31,871 nucleotides of DNA from an uncultured Oxalobacteraceae bacterium (GTDB taxonomy: Bacteria; Pseudomonadota; Gammaproteobacteria; Burkholderiales; Burkholderiaceae). The first letter of the stretch is position 1, and the number at the start of each line of letters is the position of its first letter. Positions 1 through 8,233 of this stretch are shown piece by piece. The DNA is taken from assembly GCA_946479705.1 (NCBI GenBank), contig CAMLHI010000005.1:1-31871 (forward strand). Direction: 5' to 3'. The translations under genes and the position numbers were made by a program. Below the pieces are notes generated by a model. That model made no database searches and had not been told where the DNA came from. It worked only from the letters and a program-made list of their open reading frames with translations.

Positions 1-142
1 CCATCTTACCGGATCAGCGCGTTTCTCTCGAGTCAAGCCCGACAGGCTGCTAGGCGCAAATTTGCTTGTCGTCATATGCTGATGTAAAAGAAAACCTTTT
101 CGTTTACTTAAGAATTTATTCCTCCCCAGCTCGCTAGAAGCG

Positions 143-1429
143 CTAGTTCCGGCCACCCCTCGCATTTCGCTTTAAATCTGCGATAAATTTCACATTTGTT
201 TCGAGTTCAATTATGTGAGCATTCAACCTAGATCGATCAAGCGGCTGCCCTCTGCGACGCTCAACCTCAACCGGCGCATTCGCATTTCTTGCTTCTTCAG
301 ACATGCATGCATTCAACACCACCTGAAAATCTCTTTCGACTTCCCGTCCGGACAGGACACTTCTATTTTTATCATCAAATAAAATGAACTGAATTGGATT
401 TGCTCGTATCAGTTCAACAAGCTTATCATCAAAGGAAACAAAAAACGGGAGATAAAATCCGCCCATCCGAGAACTTGTCGCCAACATCTCAAGGGTACGT
501 ACGTGGGACATGTCCCATGCCATACTACGAATTTTCGCTAAGATGTCCTTTGATAAGTCTGCGATTGGCCCAAAAAAACGCAGAAATTTTGGTTCGCGCA
601 AAAATTGCAATGCGAGCTGAAGTTCGTAAACCGGTAGTTGGCCAAGCTTGAAAATACAAAAGTCAATCAATCTACCAAACTTGCATTCCAAAGGATCATG
701 ATTATTCAGCCATTCCTCAGTCATCTTCAAAAGCAGCGCTTGTGCAAATAATGCACGGTCTTCCCTCTTTCTTATCTCATCGCTTAAAAGGAACTCGTCA
801 AACAGATTCTCAGCTTCTTTCAGAAGTGCCGTCGGGGCGCGGTGAAATTGTGGTCTACCAGGATTCTTCTCAAACTCTTCCCAGTTCAGATAATCGATTG
901 CTTTAAAGGCTGCAATTGTCTTAACCGGCCGTTGATTCTGAGGATTTTCCCGCGCAAGACGAAGGTTTTCGAACAAAAATGGGACAAAATCAATTTGAAT
1001 GTTGTGTTTGCGCTTTAAACGGAGCAGCGCAATAACACGGTCCCGATCGGCCAAATCAATATCTTCATGATTGAAAAATCCACGAACTCGCTCAGCTACG
1101 TTAGAATCAAAAGAAAAAGACCAATCAATTATTGGCCAAGACTTGCCGCCGGTAAGTCTCGACTGGATGGCGGTCTGTGCCGAGAGGAACATAAAACGTG
1201 GCCCTTCAAGCAAAGATACCATCCATGGCGCATTTCTTAGAATCGACTGCAAATCAAGATCCAATACCGCGCCACCTTGATGAGCCGTGGAAAAGACCGA
1301 TCGAAGAAAAGCAGCTTCCTTAGCGCGCTCTTCAGAGAGTTCGTCTAGCCTGCTAAAATCATTGTTGATTACCGCCGAGAAAATTTCATCTAGAAGTGGT
1401 CTTTTAGTCTGATGCATGAGGGCGATCAT
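143..1429 (-). CDS. Unrecognised 428-residue protein with PIN-like nuclease traits, partner of the CD-NTase
   Basis: I do not recognise a named family. It is a soluble-looking protein of 428 residues with no signal peptide or membrane segment. Two patches recall a PIN-like fold. One is a hydrophobic strand ending in acidic and polar residues (IIDWSFSFDSN, about residues 100-110). The other, near the C-terminal third, is WDMSHVRTLEML followed by PFFVSFDDKLVEL, which resembles the late Asp region of PIN nucleases. Between them lie helical acidic stretches such as NWEEFEKNP. The gene follows the nucleotidyltransferase gene on the same strand after 153 bases, so the two probably form an operon with this protein as effector or partner. 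Base composition is more AT-rich than the plasmid backbone. The start at 1429 has no clear ribosome binding site; an ATG four codons later is an alternative. That the gene is real is fairly sure; the PIN assignment is inference. Confidence 0.72.
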   Translation of the reverse strand: MIALMHQTKRPLLDEIFSAVINNDFSRLDELSEERAKEAAFLRSVFSTAHQGGAVLDLDLQSILRNAPWMVSLLEGPRFMFLSAQTAIQSRLTGGKSWPIIDWSFSFDSNVAERVRGFFNHEDIDLADRDRVIALLRLKRKHNIQIDFVPFLFENLRLARENPQNQRPVKTIAAFKAIDYLNWEEFEKNPGRPQFHRAPTALLKEAENLFDEFLLSDEIRKREDRALFAQALLLKMTEEWLNNHDPLECKFGRLIDFCIFKLGQLPVYELQLALQFLREPKFLRFFGPIADLSKDILAKIRSMAWDMSHVRTLEMLATSSRMGGFYLPFFVSFDDKLVELIRANPIQFILFDDKNRSVLSGREVERDFQVVLNACMSEEARNANAPVEVERRRGQPLDRSRLNAHIIELETNVKFIADLKRNARGGRN

Positions 1430-1582
1430 TACAAAATACTGTTAACAGGGCGTAGGTCGATGTCGACACTAGAATATTTGCGCCAATGGTCATTGCAGGC
1501 GGCAATTTTAATCATTCGTTGCATATTTTCGCCCGGCAATGCCGGAGATTTCTACTGTGTTACGGATTTCAATTTCGTTCCG

Positions 1583-2722
1583 TCAAAGGCGCTCCAGTTT
1601 TCCATTCCGCACACGTTTGTCCGCCCGCGCTTCATTTGTAAAATCCAGGCCGAACTGACCTTGCAATTCCAAGCACGCTGCTGACACGTCCACCTGACCG
1701 TAGCATTGTCCTAAGGCTCGGTCCAAGTCGGACAGCCGTTCGCGGAACCCGGCCATTTGCCGATCAGTCATTCCTGCCATCAGGTCACAATCACCTGACC
1801 CCGGAATTTTGACAATGACGCGCCCTCGAACGCCTAGAACAGCACCAGACTTCTCCAGCATCTTTCTTACCAGCTCATGCAATGCCATCAAGTCCGATGG
1901 CATCCCATCAGGGCCGTACTTTGGCTGAAACCAGTGCGCCGCGGCGACCGTGAGTGCGATGCTAATCGGCCCACCGGAACTAAACCGATGGTCGCGCCAT
2001 CGTTTAAGGTACCTAACACATCGACGGAATTGCGCCTGCTCATGCCCGGAGAAACGGCCCAAAATGTATTCGGTAAGCTCCTTAGGGAACGCCTGGACCC
2101 ACTTACGCTGATTGCTGCTAGAAAATTCCCGGCCTTTCGCGAGAAAAAGGCCCCCACTCCCATCCCGAACGTACAACGCAAGGTCTACGTGATACTCCGG
2201 CCGCCCATCACGTATATAACTAACGGTAACGCAAGAGCGCCGGATGTCGACGGTTCGGCCATACCCCGTCAGGGCATCCCGAACATGGCGCTTCAGGGTG
2301 ACCGGATCGGGGAATTCCTCCTCCGCACAATCAAAGACGAGTCCGACGTCAATGTCGTAGTTTCCGTCGAGCGGCACAACGCCCGTTCGCATTGCATAGC
2401 TGCCCTGAATGAAACGGGTAAACTTGGGAAAATCCTGAGGAAGACCCTCGGCAAGAGACCGAAGAAGCACTTCCCGTTTTTCTCTCAGCTTACGCTGCTC
2501 GTCGTCCTCATCCAGTTTTATCGCATTATGAAATCGCTCGAATTGCGGCTGTATTTGCGCCGGCCGTTTTCGCTCGTTGCTTGAGAGGGCCCAGACAACC
2601 AAGCCGGCTAATCCTAATAACTGCCACATGCGATTTTCCAACCTTCGGTGATATGGGCGCTCCGGCCCGTGGTGCATAGGTATGCACACGCACCCAACCA
2701 AGAACTTACCCATCAACAACAT
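1583..2722 (-). CDS. CD-NTase / SMODS-type (DncV-like) nucleotidyltransferase
   Basis: Predicted to make a cyclic di- or oligonucleotide signal, as CD-NTases of CBASS-type immunity do. Numbered from the start at 2722, the active site is complete. The GS of FIQGSYAM is at residues 107-108, the metal-binding pair in NYDIDVGLVF is D123 and D125, and the third aspartate in EYHVDLALYV is D180. The helical stretch FRRCVRYLKRWRDHRF and the following hydrophobic helix fit the C-terminal half of SMODS proteins. Residues 32-48 (MWQLLGLAGLVVWALSS) are strongly hydrophobic and could be a membrane anchor, which is unusual for this enzyme class. Translation could begin at 2722 (AGGA four bases upstream), at 2713, or at 2629 just before the hydrophobic segment. 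The gene is divergent from the CBASS operon and is followed by an uncharacterised protein gene, so it looks like a second, separate signalling module. Product nucleotide unknown. Confidence 0.85.
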   Translation of the reverse strand: MLLMGKFLVGCVCIPMHHGPERPYHRRLENRMWQLLGLAGLVVWALSSNERKRPAQIQPQFERFHNAIKLDEDDEQRKLREKREVLLRSLAEGLPQDFPKFTRFIQGSYAMRTGVVPLDGNYDIDVGLVFDCAEEEFPDPVTLKRHVRDALTGYGRTVDIRRSCVTVSYIRDGRPEYHVDLALYVRDGSGGLFLAKGREFSSSNQRKWVQAFPKELTEYILGRFSGHEQAQFRRCVRYLKRWRDHRFSSGGPISIALTVAAAHWFQPKYGPDGMPSDLMALHELVRKMLEKSGAVLGVRGRVIVKIPGSGDCDLMAGMTDRQMAGFRERLSDLDRALGQCYGQVDVSAACLELQGQFGLDFTNEARADKRVRNGKLERL

Positions 2723-2769
2723 CTTTTCCTGCAGGAATTTTGCTATAGAATACTGTATATATTGCCAGT

Positions 2770-2797
2770 TTTGAGATCAATAAATAGTTTTCTCAAA
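2770..2797. promoter_or_regulatory. Inverted repeat in the divergent intergenic region
   Basis: TTTGAGA (2770-2776) and TCTCAAA (2791-2797) form a 7-bp inverted repeat around an AT-rich centre. It sits between the divergent nucleotidyltransferase gene and the CBASS operon. The position suits an operator or overlapping divergent promoters; no regulator gene is visible nearby. Confidence 0.3.
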
Positions 2798-2812
2798 GAT
2801 ATCGAGTTTTTC

Positions 2813-2841
2813 TTGACCACCAGTAGTTGCTTGTCTATATT
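2813..2841 (+). promoter_or_regulatory. Candidate promoter of the CBASS operon
   Basis: TTGACC (2813-2818) is separated by exactly 17 bases from TATATT (2836-2841), close to the sigma-70 consensus. Transcription would begin near 2848, so the TTG at 2827, the most upstream possible start of the nuclease reading frame, would lie upstream of the message. That moves the likely start of the first gene to the GTG at 2938. Confidence 0.5.
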
Positions 2842-2937
2842 ATTCACTGGCACTCACCGGATGAGAGTGCTGACAAATTGCGGCTTTCAATCGCACTTCC
2901 TGGCGGCCGTTTTACTGATGACGCGCCAGGAGGGGAT

Positions 2938-4563
2938 GTGGGAGGAGTGCAGAAAGTTGAAACCGCAGCCATACGCAATGCCGCGCTGGCTCAACCTAGC
3001 AAGCCGTCGACCTTTACGGATACAAAATTGGCAGCCAACGTCAAAGCCCAGCTGACCGCTGGGCAGGACGTGTTCGTCGTTGTCAATAGATACACGGCAG
3101 CAGTATTCAGCGGCAGCTCTAATACCGGGACATGGACCATCACCTGCGCAGGCGAACTGGGCGCCGAGTTTTTTGCTGTGGCCAAGGTGAAATCAACCGC
3201 GAAGCGCCTCTGGGTGCACAACACTTTAGAACCCACGCCTTGGGCGCTTGACCCGTCTACCCTGCCGAAGAACCAGCTGGTCGTTGCCCAACTTACAAGC
3301 TGGATGAAGTCGTTAGATGGCCGCCATGGCCACGCCAGCCCGGAGACCAAGGTCAAAGTCGCAGCACTGGCGGCAAACCGCTGTCAATTCGCTGGTTGCG
3401 GCGAAGATCTGACAGCACATTTGGTCACCGGCCGCACCGGGAATTTCAGCTACTTCGCTCACATCATTGCGGCGTCGGAAGATGGCCCGCGCGGCCACGC
3501 AACGTTGTCGGCGCAGCGGGCGGACGACCCTTACAACTTCCTGCTGCTGTGCGATAAGTGCCACCGCCTGATTGACAAGGTGGACCCGGATTCATACTCA
3601 GCAGACATGCTCCAAAAAATGCGCACTGACTCAATTGACGAAGTGCGGCGTCTGCTCGACACGCTGCGTTACCCAGAAGTCGAGCGGCTCTATATCCTTG
3701 GGAACGTCACCGGCCAGATGCCCCAAATCAGCGACCGCGACGTGGATTCCGCGCTGTGGAAGGCGAAGCTTCGCCCTTCCCCCAAGGTTGCTGATTCAGT
3801 ATTTTCTTTTGGTGGCGCACACCATGCGCCGCACGACGACGCGTACTGGCCGACTGTGTTCAAGACGTTGCAGTTCGACCTGCCACTGTTTCAATCGAAG
3901 TTGAATGGCGTCGGGAACAGCGGGCGCCCGCGCCCGCCACTGGCTGTAATCCCTTTCCACGGAACGTCAGTCCTGATCCTCGCCGGCCGCATCCTTGGCG
4001 ATATGGCCGGCACGCATGTATTCCAACCGCACCGCAACAAGGTCGGGGAGCACCAGGAAACGCGCTGGGCATGGCCCGATGACGCTGTAAGTCCAGCGCC
4101 CGGCAAGTATCGAGTCACGGAGTTGAAAGGAAACCCAGCGCAATCTGATGAAGCGGCGCTCCTGGTGTCCCTCACTTATGGGATTACCACCAAGCGGCTA
4201 CCTTCCCCAGTCGTCGTCAACGATGAGCTGACGATGCCCGCTCTCGAAATTAAAGTCGACAGCCCCAATCCGGCCATCATCCGCCATCCAGATGACCTAG
4301 TGCATTTTGGAGCGGCAGTCGACGAAGCCTTGCGTACGCTGCAAGACACCTGGAAAGTGAAGAAGGTCCATCTGTTCGTGGGTGCTCCTGCATCGGCGAC
4401 CCTGCTGGTGGGCCAGAAGATGCAAGCCCGCCACCACGCAACGTTCTATATCAACGAAACGCTGCCTAATGGCCCCGAATCAGTTTTTGCACCAACCATC
4501 GCAATATCCGCTACTGCAGTCAGCGCAATCCGAAATGGTCAATCCGTTTCACTTCAGACCTGA
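2938..4563 (+). CDS. cap5: CBASS effector: HNH endonuclease-SAVED protein (Cap5-like) with an N-terminal extension
   Basis: Predicted DNA endonuclease switched on by a cyclic nucleotide from the downstream CD-NTase; Cap5 family members degrade DNA after phage infection. Numbering from the GTG at 2938, the HNH/treble-clef motif has C149-x4-C154, H175 (in FAHIIAA), N200 (in DPYNFLLLC), then C205-x2-C208-H209. The C-terminal half is a SAVED sensor domain, with the late strand-helix HLFVGAPASATLLVGQKM typical of it. About 120 residues precede the methionine (3304) next to the HNH domain, which is where a usual Cap5 would begin, and I cannot assign that extension. The reading frame is open back to a TTG at 2827. 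GTG 2938 is chosen because AGGAGG stands four bases upstream and the candidate promoter ends at 2841. The stop lies nine bases before the CD-NTase start. Confidence 0.88.
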   Translation: MGGVQKVETAAIRNAALAQPSKPSTFTDTKLAANVKAQLTAGQDVFVVVNRYTAAVFSGSSNTGTWTITCAGELGAEFFAVAKVKSTAKRLWVHNTLEPTPWALDPSTLPKNQLVVAQLTSWMKSLDGRHGHASPETKVKVAALAANRCQFAGCGEDLTAHLVTGRTGNFSYFAHIIAASEDGPRGHATLSAQRADDPYNFLLLCDKCHRLIDKVDPDSYSADMLQKMRTDSIDEVRRLLDTLRYPEVERLYILGNVTGQMPQISDRDVDSALWKAKLRPSPKVADSVFSFGGAHHAPHDDAYWPTVFKTLQFDLPLFQSKLNGVGNSGRPRPPLAVIPFHGTSVLILAGRILGDMAGTHVFQPHRNKVGEHQETRWAWPDDAVSPAPGKYRVTELKGNPAQSDEAALLVSLTYGITTKRLPSPVVVNDELTMPALEIKVDSPNPAIIRHPDDLVHFGAAVDEALRTLQDTWKVKKVHLFVGAPASATLLVGQKMQARHHATFYINETLPNGPESVFAPTIAISATAVSAIRNGQSVSLQT

Positions 4564-4572
4564 GAGGCAAAT

Positions 4573-5775
4573 ATGAAGAGTCCGCCCGTCATCGCACAAC
4601 GCATCTTGAAGTCGCTTAGGGACCGAAGCGAGGTACGCCAGTGGGAAGTGCTGATTGGGGGGCTGCTCCACAGGCTTGAACTTGATGCGGATGCACGGGC
4701 AGAAGCTGAACGAGCGTACAAGACTCTCGGCGCTTCGATTGCGCGCAAACTGAACATCCCCGCACACGACGTCATCGTCTCCCCACAGGGTTCAATGGCG
4801 ACGCAGACGACCATTCGCCCTCGTGGCAACACGAACTTCGACCTGGACATCTTCGTCGAGCTGTTGGGCTCTGGCTATGACCGACTGGGATCGGAGCAAA
4901 TGTTCAGTCTGTTCGGCAAAGCATTGGAAGGTAACGAAAGCGTAACCGGAGTCCCCGAGGCAAAACGCCGCTGCTGGCGCCTGCCCTACCCCGGCAAAGC
5001 CTTCTACTTCGATGTGACGCCAGCGGTAAAGGGGCTATCTTATGCAGGCCAAGGCATGCGTGTTCGCGACCCTGACACTCAGTGGGCACCGACGAATCCG
5101 AGGGAATTTGCGGACTGGTTCTGCGGGATTGCGAAACATCGCTTCCAGTTCTCTGAGACCTTCTACCGTAGCCTAGTGATGGATTCCGCGACTGTGAATC
5201 CGCTTCCGTCCGAAAAGGTCGGGATTGATGACGTACTGCGCCGTGCGGTACAGCTGATGAAGCTGCACCGAGACAACATGTACTGGGAGGCATCCCCGCA
5301 TGACAAGGAGACGATGCCAATCTCCATCATCATAGTGACCTTGGCTGCGCAGGCCTACGACGATCTGCATGCGCAGGGCGCCGTGTTTAGCTCCCCACTC
5401 GATGCTGCCCTGACTTTGGTCGAGAAGATGCCGGAATATATTGGCCACGCCAACGGCGAATACAAAGTGCTGAATCCTAAGCTGGCAGGCGAGAATTTTG
5501 CCGACAAATGGAACTATGACCGTGATGCACGAGTAAAGCAGTTTGGACGCTGGCATACCGCGCTCCTGGGTGACCTGGAAAAGCTCACCCATCAAAGCCC
5601 CGACCGTGCTGACGAAGCCTCCATCAGGAGGGTCTTCGGTGCCGCAGGCGTCGATGCGTGGAATGCGAGTCGGCCGCCTGCACCGACCCAGCTGGGCGGG
5701 CTGATTTCTTCCGGTCTCGCGAGTGCCAATCCTAAGGCGCCAATTAACCCAGGTTCGTCGAATACCTTGGGTTGA
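4573..5775 (+). CDS. CBASS CD-NTase, cyclic oligonucleotide synthase
   Basis: Sensor and second-messenger synthase of the CBASS operon. The nucleotidyltransferase signature is intact: GS at residues 73-74 in SPQGSMATQ, D90 and D92 in NFDLDIFVEL, and a third aspartate D147 in FYFDVTPA. The 400-residue protein has a low-complexity Ala/Pro/Asn tail ending in ...SNTLG, so the last residue is glycine. In type II CBASS, Cap2 forms a thioester with the CD-NTase C-terminus and conjugates it to targets, which primes the enzyme, so a terminal glycine fits that role. The ATG at 4573 is preceded by GAGG and starts nine bases after the endonuclease stop. The stop overlaps the following Cap2 frame. The pairing with an HNH-SAVED effector recalls characterised CdnG-Cap5 systems, but I do not assign the clade or the nucleotide product. 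Confidence 0.92.
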   Translation: MKSPPVIAQRILKSLRDRSEVRQWEVLIGGLLHRLELDADARAEAERAYKTLGASIARKLNIPAHDVIVSPQGSMATQTTIRPRGNTNFDLDIFVELLGSGYDRLGSEQMFSLFGKALEGNESVTGVPEAKRRCWRLPYPGKAFYFDVTPAVKGLSYAGQGMRVRDPDTQWAPTNPREFADWFCGIAKHRFQFSETFYRSLVMDSATVNPLPSEKVGIDDVLRRAVQLMKLHRDNMYWEASPHDKETMPISIIIVTLAAQAYDDLHAQGAVFSSPLDAALTLVEKMPEYIGHANGEYKVLNPKLAGENFADKWNYDRDARVKQFGRWHTALLGDLEKLTHQSPDRADEASIRRVFGAAGVDAWNASRPPAPTQLGGLISSGLASANPKAPINPGSSNTLG

Positions 5776-7571
5776 TTCACCGGGTGACAAAGAAGATGTT
5801 TAGCCGGCACCAGTTTCCCGCAGCTGTCAGCGACGTTGCGGATTGGCTAGCCGCATCCGATTATCACAAAGCTGGCGCCGTTCGAGCCGTTCATTACGGC
5901 TCGCGCGCCGAGTGGCGGCTGGATTTATCAGGCCTGGGCTATCCGATTCAGGCCGTCAAAATTTCGTTGAAACGGGAGTTCCCTGCGGCGCCGTGCGAGC
6001 TGTTCGTCGATCCCAAGCACTGCTTGGCGCTACCCCATGTCGAAGAAGACGGCCGGGTCTGCCTGGCAACGGCTCCACGGCCGGAGGACTATACCTCCCC
6101 CATCACGGCTGTCGCAGAGGCACTGGACCAGTTCAGCACGCAGTTCCTCTACAAATCGAACAATCCGCTTTGGATAGAGCGCGAATTTCACCAGGAGCGC
6201 GCGTCATACTGGAACCGATTTAACCTTCAGGCGACCGAGGTGCGCGGTGCACGTCCGCCGCCGCGAGCGACATTTGTTGACGTACCATCCGTTGACCGCT
6301 GGCTGGAAGGAAGCATTGCCGGGTATGTGCGTACTAGCTCAAAGCGGCAGCGTATTGCCGTCCAAGTGGTCACTCCAAAAGACCGTGACCCAGATGCGCT
6401 GGCAAAGCGCCACGCCTGGGCTGAAGGCACGTTCATGCGCGGCAGTGCGGTTTTTATTCGTCTGCCCGACGGACAGCTATGGACGCCATCGACATGGCCT
6501 CAAACGTTTCAGGAAATTGTAAGCCTGGCGCATTCCGCAACAGGTGGCGAGCTATCACTTGAAAATTGGTTGCGGTCGGCGGCGAGCGCAGTGCATGCAG
6601 GCCCAGCAGGTAATAACAAGGTGGCACTTGGCCAGCAGCCGCTATTGGTAGTCTTTGCTCTCGGCACCGAGTTATATGGCTACCAGCTGTCCCCACCGAC
6701 AGTCTCCATCGTGGAGACACTGCATGTAACGCCAATCATCATACATCGCATTGACCCAGCGTGGATTCTTGCCCGCGATCATGCGACCGAGGTAGTCCAC
6801 CAAAGGTCTTCCAAACGCGTGCTGCTGCTCGGTTGCGGGTCGCTTGGATGCCAAGTCGCGGAGGTGCTGGCTCGAAGCGGTGTAGGAAAAATCGATATCG
6901 TTGACATGGAGACTTTCGACGGTCCAAACATTTCACGGCACGTGCTGGGCATGTCCGCAGTCCATCGTGGCAAGGCAATCACGATGGCTGCGCGCTTAAC
7001 GAAGGAAATTCCACGAGTGATCGTTCAAGGCTCCGCAGCGACGGCGCAACAGTGGATTCTCGAACATTGCAAACCTGGGAAATATGACATGGTCATCGAC
7101 TGCACAGCCGATTCTGGGGTACGTCAGTTTCTGGCCTTGAATCGTAATCGACTTCTCGGCGATGTGCCGATAGCGCACGCCTGGGTCGAGCCGTTTTGCG
7201 CAGCAACTCACGTAGTTGCGTCGACGCTGGATTCCGCATGGCCGGCAACAGACCCTGTGCATCCGAACGTAAGCGCGGCCACGTATCGAACCACAACCAA
7301 GGTCCAGCTGCCGGCATGCAGCGATGGGTTCCATCCTTATGGGAGCGCGGACATTATGCAGGCGGCCGGGTTCTGCAGCGAAAGGATTATCAGCATCATT
7401 GACAGACCGTTGGTGGATTCCACAGTATGGAGCTACGTCCGCAGCAAGGCGTTCTTCGATGGGCTTGGAGTACCCGGCATCGAGACCAATTCTATTGTCC
7501 CTATTCTAGGGGCGCCCAGCGATGGGATTTCAATGACGCGCCGTCTTGTAGACCTTCTGGACAAAAAATGA
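5772..7571 (+). CDS. cap2: CBASS Cap2: fused E2-like and E1/ThiF-like ubiquitin-type transferase
   Basis: Transfers the CD-NTase C-terminus to target molecules by ubiquitin-like chemistry. The N-terminal E2-like domain carries the pattern LPHVEEDGRVCLA with the presumed catalytic cysteine at residue 97. The C-terminal half is an E1/ThiF adenylation domain. LLGCGSLGCQVAEVLARSG supplies the nucleotide-binding glycine loop, VDMETFDGPNISRH the downstream acidic and Arg/His residues, and a cysteine in LPACSDG (residue 516) is the best candidate E1 thioester cysteine; C535 is an alternative. Length (599) matches known Cap2 proteins of about 600. The frame can start at TTG 5772, overlapping the CD-NTase stop, or at GTG 5784 or ATG 5796. 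None has a strong ribosome binding site, so coupling to the upstream gene is likely. The stop overlaps the Cap3 start in ATGA. Confidence 0.93.
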   Translation: MIHRVTKKMFSRHQFPAAVSDVADWLAASDYHKAGAVRAVHYGSRAEWRLDLSGLGYPIQAVKISLKREFPAAPCELFVDPKHCLALPHVEEDGRVCLATAPRPEDYTSPITAVAEALDQFSTQFLYKSNNPLWIEREFHQERASYWNRFNLQATEVRGARPPPRATFVDVPSVDRWLEGSIAGYVRTSSKRQRIAVQVVTPKDRDPDALAKRHAWAEGTFMRGSAVFIRLPDGQLWTPSTWPQTFQEIVSLAHSATGGELSLENWLRSAASAVHAGPAGNNKVALGQQPLLVVFALGTELYGYQLSPPTVSIVETLHVTPIIIHRIDPAWILARDHATEVVHQRSSKRVLLLGCGSLGCQVAEVLARSGVGKIDIVDMETFDGPNISRHVLGMSAVHRGKAITMAARLTKEIPRVIVQGSAATAQQWILEHCKPGKYDMVIDCTADSGVRQFLALNRNRLLGDVPIAHAWVEPFCAATHVVASTLDSAWPATDPVHPNVSAATYRTTTKVQLPACSDGFHPYGSADIMQAAGFCSERIISIIDRPLVDSTVWSYVRSKAFFDGLGVPGIETNSIVPILGAPSDGISMTRRLVDLLDKK

Positions 7572-8071
7572 AGGAAGCCTTCTTCCAGCTTGCGGGGGCA
7601 ACATGGTCGATGCGGCTCACGATGGAAGTCGTTGAATACCTGGGCAGTCAGGCCCAGCTAGATTCCCACGGCCCAGAATCGGTCGGTCAGCTATATTCAC
7701 GCGACCTAACCGCGTCCGTGATTGTCATTGAACGCGCCACGAAGCTTCGGGCAAAGTCGGCGTCTCGAGTTAAGGTGAAGTTCGATCCCAAGGAGGCATA
7801 TGCTGAGCGCAAAGTGCTGTTCGAATCCGGCCTGCATTGTGTCGGTCTATGGCACACCCATCCGGAGCCAGATCCGGAGCCATCAGGCGATGATCGGCGC
7901 CTGGCCAGAGACTATGCGCTAAGCGCCAAATGCTACGTGACCGGCATAGTGTTTGCGATTGCTGGTAACCGCCCCCTACCAGATGGATTGCGGATTTGGA
8001 TTGATGATGGAAGCAAACTTCTGCCTGCAAATTTAATTGAAACAGAACCGGACAATAGCAACGGGCAATGA
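7568..8071 (+). CDS. cap3: CBASS Cap3: JAMM/JAB-family isopeptidase
   Basis: Deconjugase that removes CD-NTase from its targets and so counteracts Cap2. The 167-residue protein contains a complete zinc-dependent JAMM motif. The catalytic glutamate is E37 in GPESVGQLY. The metal ligands and catalytic serine follow in WHTHPEPDPEPSGDD, with H96, H98, S106 and D109. The ATG at 7568 overlaps the Cap2 stop (ATGA), giving strict translational coupling; upstream codons in the same frame lie inside cap2 and are not the start. This completes a canonical type II CBASS order of effector, cyclase, Cap2, Cap3. Identification is firm from the motif plus position. Confidence 0.92.
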   Translation: MKEAFFQLAGATWSMRLTMEVVEYLGSQAQLDSHGPESVGQLYSRDLTASVIVIERATKLRAKSASRVKVKFDPKEAYAERKVLFESGLHCVGLWHTHPEPDPEPSGDDRRLARDYALSAKCYVTGIVFAIAGNRPLPDGLRIWIDDGSKLLPANLIETEPDNSNGQ

Positions 8072-8207
8072 AAGCTACGTCTGGATACCGATTGCACTCG
8101 AACGTAATGAAGCAGATGGGAGAAACCCGTTTAGCCTGTTCGACAAAACTGTCGAATCGCTTCCGTTGAGCGTGAGGTGCAATCTCTCAGCGCCCCAGAC
8201 TTCCTAG
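8037..8207 (+). pseudogene. Short protein-like remnant at the end of the CBASS island
   Basis: A 56-codon frame overlapping the 3' end of cap3 reads like natural protein in its second half (ESYVWIPIALERNEADGR, then NPFSLFDKTVESLPLS). It has only a TTG possible start inside cap3 and no ribosome binding site. It could be the C-terminal scrap of a lost gene, or chance. It lies where the more AT-rich island gives way to GC-rich backbone, so it may mark the old island boundary. A second overlapping start, the ATG at 8068 sharing ATGA with the cap3 stop, gives only a 35-40 residue peptide that does not look protein-like. Confidence 0.3.
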
Positions 8208-8233
8208 ATCGTCATGTTTGTTTCTGGATGTTG

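Noticed and set aside
2827..2937. TTG at 2827 as the start of the HNH-SAVED protein
   Set aside because: It lies inside the candidate promoter (2813-2841), has no ribosome binding site, and a GTG at 2938 follows AGGAGG.
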